Positions 21,401 through 29,411 of a stretch of 64,000 bases of DNA are shown here, one piece after another. Source of the DNA: Salticus scenicus (lineage: Eukaryota; Arthropoda; Arachnida; Araneae; Salticidae); contig OZ005652.1 of assembly GCA_963930645.1 (NCBI GenBank), positions 349,332,602 to 349,396,601 on the forward strand. Reading direction: 5' to 3'. Both the position numbers and the translations under genes were made by a program. Position 1 is the stretch's first letter, and each line of letters starts with the position of its first letter. The notes beneath the pieces were generated by a model. That model was not told the origin of the DNA. It was given only the letters and a program-made list of their open reading frames with translations, and made no database searches.

Positions 21401-22045
21401 AATGCTAAATACTTTTGTTCAAAAGAAATCGAGGATTTCTATAAATTGCATAATATAGAGCACCGTAAATCCTCTATTTACTATCCACAGTCTAACGCAG
21501 TAATAGAGCGTGTTCATAGAACACTTAAAGAATCCATTTCAGCAATGTGTAACAAATCGTCAGAATGGTCGGAATTATTACTTAAATTTAAATTACATTA
21601 CAATAATTCTAAACACTCTGTTACAAAATTCACACCTGCTGAATTATTTTTTGGGAGACACTTAAATACCCCAATTGATATGAATTCCTTGCCCAATTTT
21701 GAAGATGTACCTGAGAATTACTGTGCAAAACAGAAAAAACACTTTGAAACCACTAAAAAATTGGTCGCTGAGAATGAGAAACAATTCTTTAAATCCCATG
21801 AATCACACATCAAGGGCAGGGAAGTCCCTCAATTTCAACTTGGTGATATTGTATTCATGAAAGATCCTTTGCATACTAGACCATTTCAAATCAAGTATCT
21901 CGGTCCATTTGAGATACAAAGAATCCTAAGAAATGGGAATTACGTTATTAAACATACTGAAAATAATGAAACTAAATCCATCCATGTAAGCAAATTGTTC
22001 AAATTGAAAAACTTCAATTCTCAAGGCACTACAAATGATGCCTAA
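18368..22045 (+). CDS. pol: Pol polyprotein: protease, RT, RNase H, integrase
   Basis: About 1,225 codons in the -1 frame relative to gag; there is no ATG near the beginning, so it should be made as a Gag-Pol fusion through the signal at 18362-18408. Counting from 18374, I see the aspartic protease ALIDTGANVCLI (DTG about residues 66-68); reverse transcriptase with CVLDLKSAFFQI and YFLDD (catalytic Asp pair at 519-520); RNase H starting VTDASKVSICG (Asp 666); then integrase with an HHCC zinc domain (HTPHFG near 885, CESCQKC near 915) and the DDE core (Asp in SMDIVG near 950, LTDNAKYF near 1008, Glu in VIERVHRTLKE near 1045). The RT motif LPFGGRNSTSYFH is unusual; most relatives have LPFGLxNAPxxFQ. 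All catalytic residues that I can check are present and no stops intervene, so it is probably functional. Confidence 0.95.
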   Translation, partial: LKVGSYHYHQGKNPNAKKVKRFNNPTHKTSIKSSNPTPNVILSISQNSQDLPLINLQFGKTSCKALIDTGANVCLIQSSTLEKIKAFTKIDYLSRPVLLHTLNQIPIPFISVVKLKFKINSKWFNSVFYVTKEQWNCNYEMILSYNFLQANKIIIDTLNKEIIHQNNRISYDEKPPKLNNKNQSTKINHPINNVFLTKSINIPPKSSELVEIEIPSKALYNSDILFTPYSGRNKFHMSSSIHSPGNSNLIYVIIDNDSDDKLTLRKGHKIGSVELLNKNDIITPNKNELLQINNINLEEIHQLRAKEIHENDFDLSHLNDDDKKKLLNLLMNNSQVFSKSYKTLGSTNAVTPQFQLLHDFPIQTKPYPIPKIAKQYAQQEIKELLEAGIIEQTNSNYAFPVLFVKKKPLPGENKLKFRMCIDYRLLNAITESFKICLPKINDIIHTIAGKKLYCVLDLKSAFFQIQLKDEDKHKLAFCSELGNFQPTRLPFGGRNSTSYFHTLISKCLNDLKGDKVQYFLDDIIVAADTTDELLQILQKIFDRLTKFNLTLDPCKLQLCKKEITYLGFVLNENGFSPSEQNISKVIKFPVPKNVKNVQSFLGMVNYFRHLIFNYAEIIDPIVKLTRKNTPFIWSKQCQESFEKLQEILLRKPTLKNIDFEKDLYLVTDASKVSICGILMQKHNNNFLPIEFFSKTLSTAESRYPSIRREFLAIYASIKHFHEYLYGKKFFILTDAKPLTHHIHLDKQPEIVARWLMYLQQFEYEIQHIPGFKNPADFLSRMTEENSQKYNHNHNQARRINNIYLFETNDKLSHSNILTEQLKDTKIQELIQKIKDKDKLTSKLYFIHDHTNLLMRKFLKRKYTYKPKILTRIVLPQSLVNEALATAHTPHFGTQKTYNFLNGKYFWKKMYLDVKQFCESCQKCMKVKPKAKLTKTEMISKSNYAPGEFMSMDIVGKLPTSKDNKTFILTLIDHYSRFLDAFSLNTITSTAIIKCLNVYFSRYGIPKIILTDNAKYFCSKEIEDFYKLHNIEHRKSSIYYPQSNAVIERVHRTLKESISAMCNKSSEWSELLLKFKLHYNNSKHSVTKFTPAELFFGRHLNTPIDMNSLPNFEDVPENYCAKQKKHFETTKKLVAENEKQFFKSHESHIKGREVPQFQLGDIVFMKDPLHTRPFQIKYLGPFEIQRILRNGNYVIKHTENNETKSIHVSKLFKLKNFNSQGTTNDA

Positions 22046-22332
22046 AATAATGGTATTGAAAATACATAAAAAAAAAAAAAAAAAAAAAAAAATATCAAAA
22101 CACAAAATTCATTTTTAAAGAAAAATGAAGTTAATAAAATGAGTGAGCACAATTTCCATGGAAAAATTATCTTTATTTATGTAAACATATATACATATTT
22201 TTTTTTTTTTCCTTTATCTTGATTCTTCATAAAAATGACCTCTGTTGTCCTGTTTACACTTCTCACACTCCAACTTTAGACTGCAGACTCGTGAGGAAAA
22301 CTTGTGCGCGCATTCCTCTTTACTTACCAGTT
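22046..22332 (+). other. Pol-ORF3 spacer
   Basis: Contains a 23-base poly(A) run (22068-22091), a poly(T) run (22198-22210) and the possible splice acceptor at 22279. Confidence 0.5.
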
Positions 22333-22932
22333 ATGGCTGGTCCACGACTGTCAAGAGGGTCTAAGGTCCTATATAGGATTCAAAAATACAAGAGTTATGA
22401 AAAATTAATTAAATTGCTTTCAAGAGAAAGTAGAGAATCCAGTAGTGTAATACACATCAGACAGTCAGAATTAATAAAATCAAGATCATACGGGCATTTT
22501 TCTAAATTATATTTTTTTTATATACTTGCAAGTATACTCATACTAAATATATCTCTACCTGAGAATAATTATTATTATGATAACAATTTAAAAATAAGAC
22601 TTTTTTGTGATATCATAATTGCTCACTTATACATATCTAAATATCTAGTATGCACAGTGTTTCTACAAAACAATTGTTTTTCAAAATGTATATGTGTTTC
22701 ATCATATTATATGTACCAAGAATATTGCATGAAGAAAATGTTATTCTATGGTCATACTTTACAAAATATAATGAATATATTTATTGACAAATTGCATGAG
22801 AGGTTTCTCCACTACACACGGCTATATATGTTTTTTATTTATCATGGCTGCATGGAGATCCAATCCAATTCTTACCTCATTTATTTACTTATATATATCC
22901 AACTATTATATATTGTGTTGTATTGTGTTTGA
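22333..22932 (+). CDS. Third open frame of the Gypsy element (env position), unknown
   Basis: An uninterrupted frame spans at least 22219-22932 (237 codons); the first ATG is at 22333, giving 199 residues. It lies between pol and the polypurine tract, where errantivirus-like elements carry env. The sequence has a basic N-terminal part (RLSRGSKVLYRIQKYKS), a hydrophobic stretch near residues 58-75 (YFFYILASILILNISL), several Cys residues and a strongly hydrophobic C-terminus (SYLIYLLIYIQLLYIVLYCV). I see no furin site or recognised fusion domain. AT-rich DNA should meet a stop roughly every 12-13 codons, so such length is unlikely by chance. A pyrimidine-rich tract ending TTTAG at 22279 could be a splice acceptor for a subgenomic RNA. 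The product is not recognised; it could be a degenerate or novel accessory protein. Confidence 0.45.
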   Translation: MAGPRLSRGSKVLYRIQKYKSYEKLIKLLSRESRESSSVIHIRQSELIKSRSYGHFSKLYFFYILASILILNISLPENNYYYDNNLKIRLFCDIIIAHLYISKYLVCTVFLQNNCFSKCICVSSYYMYQEYCMKKMLFYGHTLQNIMNIFIDKLHERFLHYTRLYMFFIYHGCMEIQSNSYLIYLLIYIQLLYIVLYCV

Positions 22933-23154
22933 TGTCATATATATAACCCATTTGTTTGCTATTATGTTCATTGTTTAGCATTTTTATTCATTGTTTACAT
23001 CAACCAAGTGTTCTACATAATGTGCATGAACTTTTAATTTATATACTCCATAATTTGTGGCACACTCACAGCTATTGGTATCAAAAACATTATTGATGTA
23101 TACAGAACATCTAAGTTGCCGTGATTCCCCATTCGCTTCTTCTTTTTTTCCCAT

Positions 23155-23164
23155 AAGGGGAGAG
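23155..23164 (+). other. Polypurine tract
   Basis: AAGGGGAGAG followed by TA, then the 3' LTR start TGTTAAAAC; the expected plus-strand primer. Confidence 0.85.
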
Positions 23165-23166
23165 TA

Positions 23167-25134
23167 TGTTAAAACTACAAGATAGTTTTAACATGGCTTA
23201 CTTTAAAATTCTGATTAGAAATACTCAGAGAAAAACGTTACGTTTCCAAAAGCAATCATTAAATAATTTCTAAAAGAGAGTTTTAAGAAAAATAATCTGA
23301 ATTAAAATGCCCAAAAAAAAAAAAAAAAAAAAAATTAAATTAAATTAAATCAGAATTAATAATATCCAGAACTATTAAGATAGCTTAAGATTATGTGAAA
23401 AATATGTTCAAGAGAATATTTTCAGCTTCAAAGTCTAGCCATTTTCTTTTCATTTACCACCCACAGAAAATAAGAGTTCAACTTAGTGCATTCACCCCAG
23501 AGTCCCAAGGGACGCTCAAGAATTTTACCACCCCCGCATTCCAAATTTTCAAAATTCCCAGACAAACAAAATTCCGGAGGTAATCTTCCGCGGAATTTTA
23601 AATGAGCGTTACTTTGGCGTCCTTTTCAAAAAAATATAAAATTATTAAAATTAGAAGTTAAATACAAAAAAAAATTATAAAGAATTTAATGATAGCCCTA
23701 GCAAAAATATTTTCAAAGAAAAGATTCTAGTTATAAACAGAGAATATATATATAAAAAAAATATTTAATGCGCGCTCTTTCATCTCGCGTATCTATTCGG
23801 ATGGGAAGAGGGAGCGATTGGGGAAAGAACGGATGCACTGATGAGAGAAAAAGACCACACAAGCTCATCGACAGCGAGCATCATCGGAGGTTTGGGGGAG
23901 CATCTCCGCTACGGTGGGATGCGTTCCCCTCTGAGTTTTTCTGGAAGAAGCAACGATCAGCAACAGTCGCAAAAAGTAGGAGGCGAACCGGGCTCCCAAT
24001 ATATTACAAAAGGATAACACCACTCTTCGACCTATGCAATAAGACGACGGCATAGGGTTCATATTCTATCGGCGATTTAAAGAACAATTTCAGCCACACG
24101 ACAAATGGAGATAAGGGATGTGTTCCGGAGTTCCTGTGAAGCAATTTCATGAGAAATTAGTTATTATTGTTATTTAATACCAATCGGTGACAATCCTATA
24201 TTGAAATCTAATGTTGATGGAAGTGTATAAAACGAAGGAATATAATAAAAATCCATGTGGATCAAGGAATGTAATCATTCAATTCAGAACATACATAAAA
24301 AGAAGAATATGAACTTCCCAACCAACATTGAATTTTTGATGAACGTAAAGACTTTATGAATACAAATTTCCCAACCAACATAGAATTTTTGATGAACGTA
24401 AAGACTTTATGAATATGAACTTCCCAACCAACATTGAATTTTTGATGAACATAAAGATCTTAGGAATATAAGTGTCACTATGCTGTTGTCATTTTGAGTG
24501 ATCTGCATTTGGTTCTCAAAATTAAATCATATTATGCTACATGTCAATTTTTCTTGTGATCATCCTATTTATCAGAAGCTTCTGAATTTAATTTTCATCT
24601 CTAAATGTCATCAATAAATAGATGTTTAGCTATAATCTATGCTGTTGTCATTTTGAGGTAAGAGATTCATTCCTTTTAATTTCTCTTGCAGCCATCTTGA
24701 TACAGCTGAGTTCGGAGAATTAAAGATTCTAATATAAAACTATCATTAATATAATAGTGATATAAACAAATAAACAAGATTCCATTAATTCTAAATAAAT
24801 AATTCTAAAAGATAAATCTATCTCCGACCTCATCTGTATATATTAAAATAAAATAAGAAAAAAATTGATGATAATTAAATTACATTAATCTACTATTCTG
24901 TGATTTAAGTGATCACAATATCATAATTATCTACCACTTATTTCTTTTTTAGATAATTTAATACATCGTTACGATCATTTATTCCTTTAAAAATATCATG
25001 ATTAATCTATTATTTATTTACTAATTATTTATTTGTTTTTAAATAATTCAACATTCAACCACAAATAAATATATCTTTTTAAAGATTTTTATCATAAATA
25101 AAAACATATTCTTTTCAAACAAAAAAATTTAACA
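23167..25134 (+). repeat. 3' LTR of the Gypsy element (1,968 bp)
   Basis: Nearly identical to 15020-16937. I noted substitutions at 15771/23915 (C/T) and 16471/24668 (T/C), a slightly shorter poly(A), and one extra 53-bp tandem unit. It ends ATTTAACA, followed by the target duplication GAATG. Confidence 0.95.
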
Positions 25135-25139
25135 GAATG

Positions 25140-25359
25140 CTTTGTCCATCTCGAGTGATTGACGCACCGTTTCTCTGAGAGGGAAGAAAAATCTAGGGTA
25201 CAAGTGCTTGTAACATAGCCGGGCTTTGGTCTACGTGAAGTTTGGGGTACAACTATCGGACCTGCCGTAAGGAAAAGGTTAATAAACACCCACACAAAGT
25301 TAAGCTAGAAAACATGTTTTTTTGTTCTGACCATCTTACTCATCAGTAGGGGGGGGGGG
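25140..25359. other. Intron sequence right of the Gypsy insertion
   Basis: It continues the sequence interrupted at 15019. No gene is visible. It ends in a G run of about 16 bases (25347-25362). Confidence 0.5.
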
Positions 25360-26060
25360 GGGAGAGAATGAGTAATTTTGCAAAATCACATGCATGTTTA
25401 TAATGCATGTTGAGTACACGTAATCAATTGTCACACTAAAAATCTCTTTCTTGAGCTTATTTGCAGCAGAATTATACTATATTGCATGTTGGATATGTAT
25501 AACCAACTCACACATCAATAATTGCCTTTTAAAGATAATTTGATGCAAAATTATGTTTGGAAATACATTTATTGCACCCCCCACCCCCACCCTATGGGAA
25601 AAAGGGAGGAATTTTGCAAAATCCTTTTGCAGTGTGTGTGTTTCTACATATAACCAATTGACGCAACAAAAAATCGGTTTCCTGAGATATTTTGGAGCAG
25701 AATTATGCTTGAAAACATTTTTTTTTTTTTTTTTTGCCTCCTGCCCATAAAGGCAAGAGGGGAAATTTTTGTATGATTTCTTTACAGTGCGGGTTGGGTA
25801 CACATAACCAACTCACACAACAAAATCAATCTTACTGAGATAATTTGGAGCAAATTTATATATACTTAAAACATGTTTATTGCTTCCTGCCTCTGCCCCT
25901 AAGGGGTGAATTGGGAAAATATCCCAAAGTTTCATTGCAGTGGATGTTCAATGCACATAACATTCACACACATAAAAATTTATGACTGCAGTTCTCAGAT
26001 TTCCTAGAACAAATTTTGCACAAAAAGGAGGTCTTAAGTTATCCCCTTGTAACTACCCCC
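25360..26060 (+). repeat. Satellite-like degenerate tandem array A
   Basis: About four to five units of roughly 150-170 bp. Each has TTTTGCAAAATCC, CAGTG(T/C)G(T/G)GTT, ACA(T/C)ATAACCAACTCACACA, then GAGATAATTTGGAGCA followed by a CTTGAAAACAT, a homopolymer and GCC(T/C)CCTGCCC. The same unit recurs at 63300-63960 in the same orientation. Confidence 0.75.
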
Positions 26061-26497
26061 TCCCCAAATTAAAAATCTCAAAAATTCCAAAATCCTCAAG
26101 AAGGTGTTCCATCGTTTTCAACATATTTGCACCGTTTTGGTAGAGTTCTACACAAAAATCCAGATTATGTGAAATTTTCCCGCGAAAATCGATATCCCCC
26201 CTTCCCCCCCAAAAAAATAAAATAAAATAAAATAAAATGAAGTGAAGTGAAAATTCCAAAATTACTGAAAATGTTTTTTTGTATTCAAGTCTAGTTTCTC
26301 ATGTGTAATTTTTTCATTGTGAAGTAATTTGGAAGCCGACTTATGCTCACAGATATATTGACGGGGGGGGGGGGGGGGGTCACAAACCCTGTCTAATTGA
26401 GGGCCATGATCCAAAAAACAACCTGCACACCAAAATTCTATCTCCAATAGAATCATTACAGCCATGTTGAGTCAGGGAGTTTACTCTTTTATCTATA
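26061..26497. other. Intron sequence with homopolymer runs
   Basis: Holds C and A runs at 26197-26217, AAAATA repeats at 26214-26236 and a G run at 26364-26380. No gene is seen. The first part shares wording with the tail beyond array B (63840-63960). Confidence 0.5.
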
Positions 26498-26663
26498 CAG
26501 TCGAACCTTGTTAATGTGAACACTGTTAAGGTGAATTACTTTTAACATGAATGATTTCTACAATCCCCGTTAAAATGAAGATTAGTTACGGATAGCATAA
26601 ACTACTGATAACATGAAAAAAAATTTTATCCCCCTTGAGGTTCACGTTAACGAGGTTCGACTG
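26498..26663. mobile_element. pogo/Tigger-type MITE, 166 bp
   Basis: The left end CAGTCGAACCTTGTTAATGT and the complement of the right end CAGTCGAACCTCGTTAACGT are near-identical inverted repeats extending about 24 bp. TA flanks both ends (26496-26497 and 26664-26665). The terminal sequence is the well-known pogo/Tigger TIR style. It lies 91 bp upstream of the next MAP2K4 exon. Confidence 0.88.
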
Positions 26664-26754
26664 TATACATAAGTTTAATAAATTTAATAAATGAATTTTA
26701 GATTTTCCTTTTTTATGCTTGTATTGTATTTTAATTTTTTATTTTGTCTTATAG

Positions 26755-26800
26755 TTTAATCAAAGAAGAACAGCATCGTCCAAAATACAAAAAACTTTTG
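26755..26800 (+). CDS. MAP2K4: MAP2K4 penultimate coding exon (46 nt)
   Basis: An acceptor (TGTCTTATAG) precedes T, which completes the split Cys codon from 2456. The exon then reads LIKEEQHRPKYKKLL and stops at a GTAAAT donor. This matches the kinase subdomain XI sequence C-L-x-K-x-x-x-x-R-P-K-Y-K-x-L-L, whose invariant Arg is in RPKY. The small size and phase agree with MAP2K genes elsewhere. The donor is weaker than consensus (GTAAAT). Confidence 0.93.
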
Positions 26801-27225
26801 GTAAATGTGCAACTTTTCTTATTTTTTGTTTGATACAATCTAGCTTTATTAATGATAATAATTTCTATTATGAGGATTTGACAAAATATGGGCAACTAAA
26901 GTTATCCCATTAAACATCAGCTATTTCAAACTGAACAAAAAATTTCTTACATCTGTAAAAAATACATTAATCACATCTTTGTGTTTTAACTTGCTATTTT
27001 AAAGTTAAAACACAAAAATACTGTTAATGTACTTAATGTTTATATTAAAATTAATGTAAATCTAAATTTAAAAATTCCTTCTACCAGGCAAAGGAGGAGA
27101 AATTGCTTTCTTGTTTTCTCTTACAACAAATAATCTTAGTTCTTTTATTTGGCTTGATGTTTTTTTAACCTTTATTTTAGTTTTCTACATAGGAAATGTA
27201 GACTGCAAGTGTAATTATGTATGTG

Positions 27226-27260
<35 letters not shown>

Positions 27261-29318
27261 GTGCGAAATAAAAATAATGCTTTAATTAACTGAAAAAAAA
27301 AGGGGGGGGGGATATAGAAAAAAATAGGTCACAATATGATTTTCATCGTCTTTGAAGCAGAATGATTAAAACAATGTGATGCTGCAGTTTAATTTGGTTT
27401 ATGAGACTTTTGGATTGTCACTTGTGACAATCTGATTTTCCAATATTTTAAATCTGATCCACAGTAATTTCTGTTACGTTAAATAAATGTTTGGACGAAT
27501 TGTGTATTAACAAAGTTTCAAGCAGGCTATGGGGGTTGGGGGGGATGTTGTCCAGGTAAATCCCAGAATTCTGGGGAATCGTGGCCAACCATTTAAATTT
27601 GTTTTTTATTCATTAGACAGTTTTCGGGAATCTTAGATTTGTCGATAAGAATATTTTGTTTTCTGTAAGTGAAGAAAACAAAAAAAAATTAGTTGAGTTT
27701 TTTATTTTTTAGCAAAAAACCTAACTTGTGTTTTAGCATTCTACTTTTAAAATAATATTTATAAGAAGTGCCAAATCACAGTAATTCATCCAAGGTCATG
27801 TTGAGCATCGAAATGAACTCTGTGTGGATGAACACACACAGAGAGCACTTACTGGTTGACATAAGAGTAGAAAAATATACTGTGATCCGAACTCTCGAAT
27901 AGGGGGAAGGAAGGAAGAAATTTGCACTGTGCTGTATTTAGGTATGAACAAGTGAAACCTGTTGCCAGTGGCAAAGCGTCCATGGAAGCGATAGAAGCAG
28001 TGTTTCCCATATTTAAGATTTTTAAAAAGTAATCAAGTAATGTCGGCTCGTCGAAAGACTGAATTGATTTTTCCTCTGCTTTTGGAAGCGCTTTGCTTTG
28101 GTGCTTCCATAGTTTTCTGAACCACACCTCACCCCTGCTTGTTGCGTAGCTTGTTCAGTTGGTGACGGTGTGCGTCACATGCAGGATTTTTTCTCTAACT
28201 GGTTATGAGTGAGCCAGTGTGGATTTATTTCATTCAATGAACTTTACTCTCATAAATAATATGAAATTTTGTTTTGTTATGTAAAATTAATAATGAAATA
28301 TACAGATTTTAATTCAGATTTAAGAGAATTAGAGGAATCTGTCAAAGATTCTTTTAAATGGCAGTGGCTGGAATGCACAGATTCCAATAACGATGCATCA
28401 CGTTTCTCATAAAAAAAAATATGCTCTCTAACACAGTGTGTGCAAAATCATCTAGTTCCTTAGTAGAAAATAAATGTAAAAATACTTCAGTACTAATAAA
28501 AAAAGTGGATTGTGCTTTTAAAAATCAGAAAAAAAAAAAAAAAAAAAATTCTTTAAAAAATCATTAACTATAGACTATTTTTATTAATGTGCATATGTTT
28601 ATGTATTTTAATGTTGTATTATTGTAATTATATGGAAAGTCTTAAATAATTCTTGCACTACTATTACATTATCTAGAATATTTCTTTTAAAATATTGTCA
28701 ATTAACTACTACCGAAAAATTTGGTTAAATGGAAATTGTAAAAACATGTAGGTTTAAATGTATATTTTGACAATTACAAAAGTTATGCAGATGCATCACA
28801 TACAATTCATATTGTTATGACAATTGAACAGTTCTTACTTTAAAAAGTCTTTGATTTTTTTTTTTTTTTTTTTTTAGTTTTATGTTACTTTGGTCTTTTT
28901 CTGCTGTGATATTTAGCCATCGTTTAAGAATAACAGGATTGCTAGTGTTGCTTCTTTGTCTATATATTCAATAGCACTTTCAATAGCTTTTAGTCCACCT
29001 GAGTGTTTGTAAGATCAGTAAGTACAAAACTTTGAATAAACACCATAAAATGCAAAGTTTTGTACTTATTACTTTAAAATGCCATTTCTGTGGTGCTTTC
29101 TTAATTATTATTTGTGAGATCAAATTCAGAATTTTTTTCGGTAGTTTTAAAAATGGAAAATGTAGGGAAAAAAATGTCCTAAAAATATTTTATAGCTCGG
29201 TTGAAACAGAAACTTGGATGATCGGGGTTTTACTGTACTTTATTATTCATAGTTATGTTTTGTTATAAACGTACTTCTGCAGTGTTTTTTATGTATTTAT
29301 TTTTACATTTAATTACAG
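26801..29318 (+). other. MAP2K4: Last MAP2K4 intron (2,518 bp)
   Basis: Phase 0 between GTAAAT and an AATTACAG acceptor. It contains poly(A) runs (27226-27257, about 28530-28548), a GC-richer 27840-28200 stretch with no recognised gene, and a short hairpin at 29019-29068 that resembles a TIR at 56.6 kb. Confidence 0.85.
29019..29068. repeat. Hairpin derived from a foldback MITE end
   Basis: TAAGTACAAAACTTTG (29019-29034) and CAAAGTTTTGTACTTA (29053-29068) are perfect complements. The loop AATAAACACCATAAAATG resembles the terminal repeats of the foldback element at 56379-56625. Confidence 0.7.
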
Positions 29319-29411
29319 GAACATCCTTTTGTTCTTCGATCTGAACGAGAACATGTAAATCTTGCAGAATATATAGGAAGTGTCCTTGATCAGTGCAGTG
29401 GGAGCAGCTAG
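29319..29411 (+). CDS. MAP2K4: MAP2K4 last coding exon and stop
   Basis: After the acceptor AATTACAG, the exon reads EHPFVLRSEREHVNLAEYIG and then SVLDQCSGSS, ending in TAG (29409-29411). HPF is the conserved end of the MAP2K kinase domain. The following helix occupies the place of the C-terminal docking (DVD-type) site used by MAP3Ks, with LDQ conserved relative to MAP2K4. The tail after LDQ is short compared with vertebrates. Its reading frame is continuous with the previous exon. Confidence 0.92.
   Translation, partial: EHPFVLRSEREHVNLAEYIGSVLDQCSGSS

Larger units (their letters stand above)
15020..25134 (+). mobile_element. Complete Ty3/Gypsy LTR retrotransposon, 10.1 kb
   Basis: All hallmarks are present: TG...CA LTRs (15020-16937 and 23167-25134), a 5-bp target duplication GAATG, a primer-binding site abutting the 5' LTR, gag with a CCHC knuckle, a -1 frameshift signal, pol in the order protease, RT, RNase H, integrase (the Ty3/Gypsy order), a third open frame, and a polypurine tract before the 3' LTR. 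I counted only two substitutions between the LTRs, plus length changes in poly(A) and in a 53-bp tandem unit, so insertion is recent. It lies in sense orientation inside the long MAP2K4 intron. No disabling mutation is visible in gag or pol. Confidence 0.95.
2457..26754 (+). other. MAP2K4: 24.3-kb MAP2K4 intron filled with transposons
   Basis: It is bounded by a GTAAGT donor at 2457 and a CTTATAG acceptor ending at 26754, joining split codon TG|T. It contains two hAT fossils, foldbacks, a 1.26-kb TIR element, a young 10.1-kb Ty3/Gypsy element in sense orientation, a satellite-like array and a pogo MITE close to the acceptor. Confidence 0.88.
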
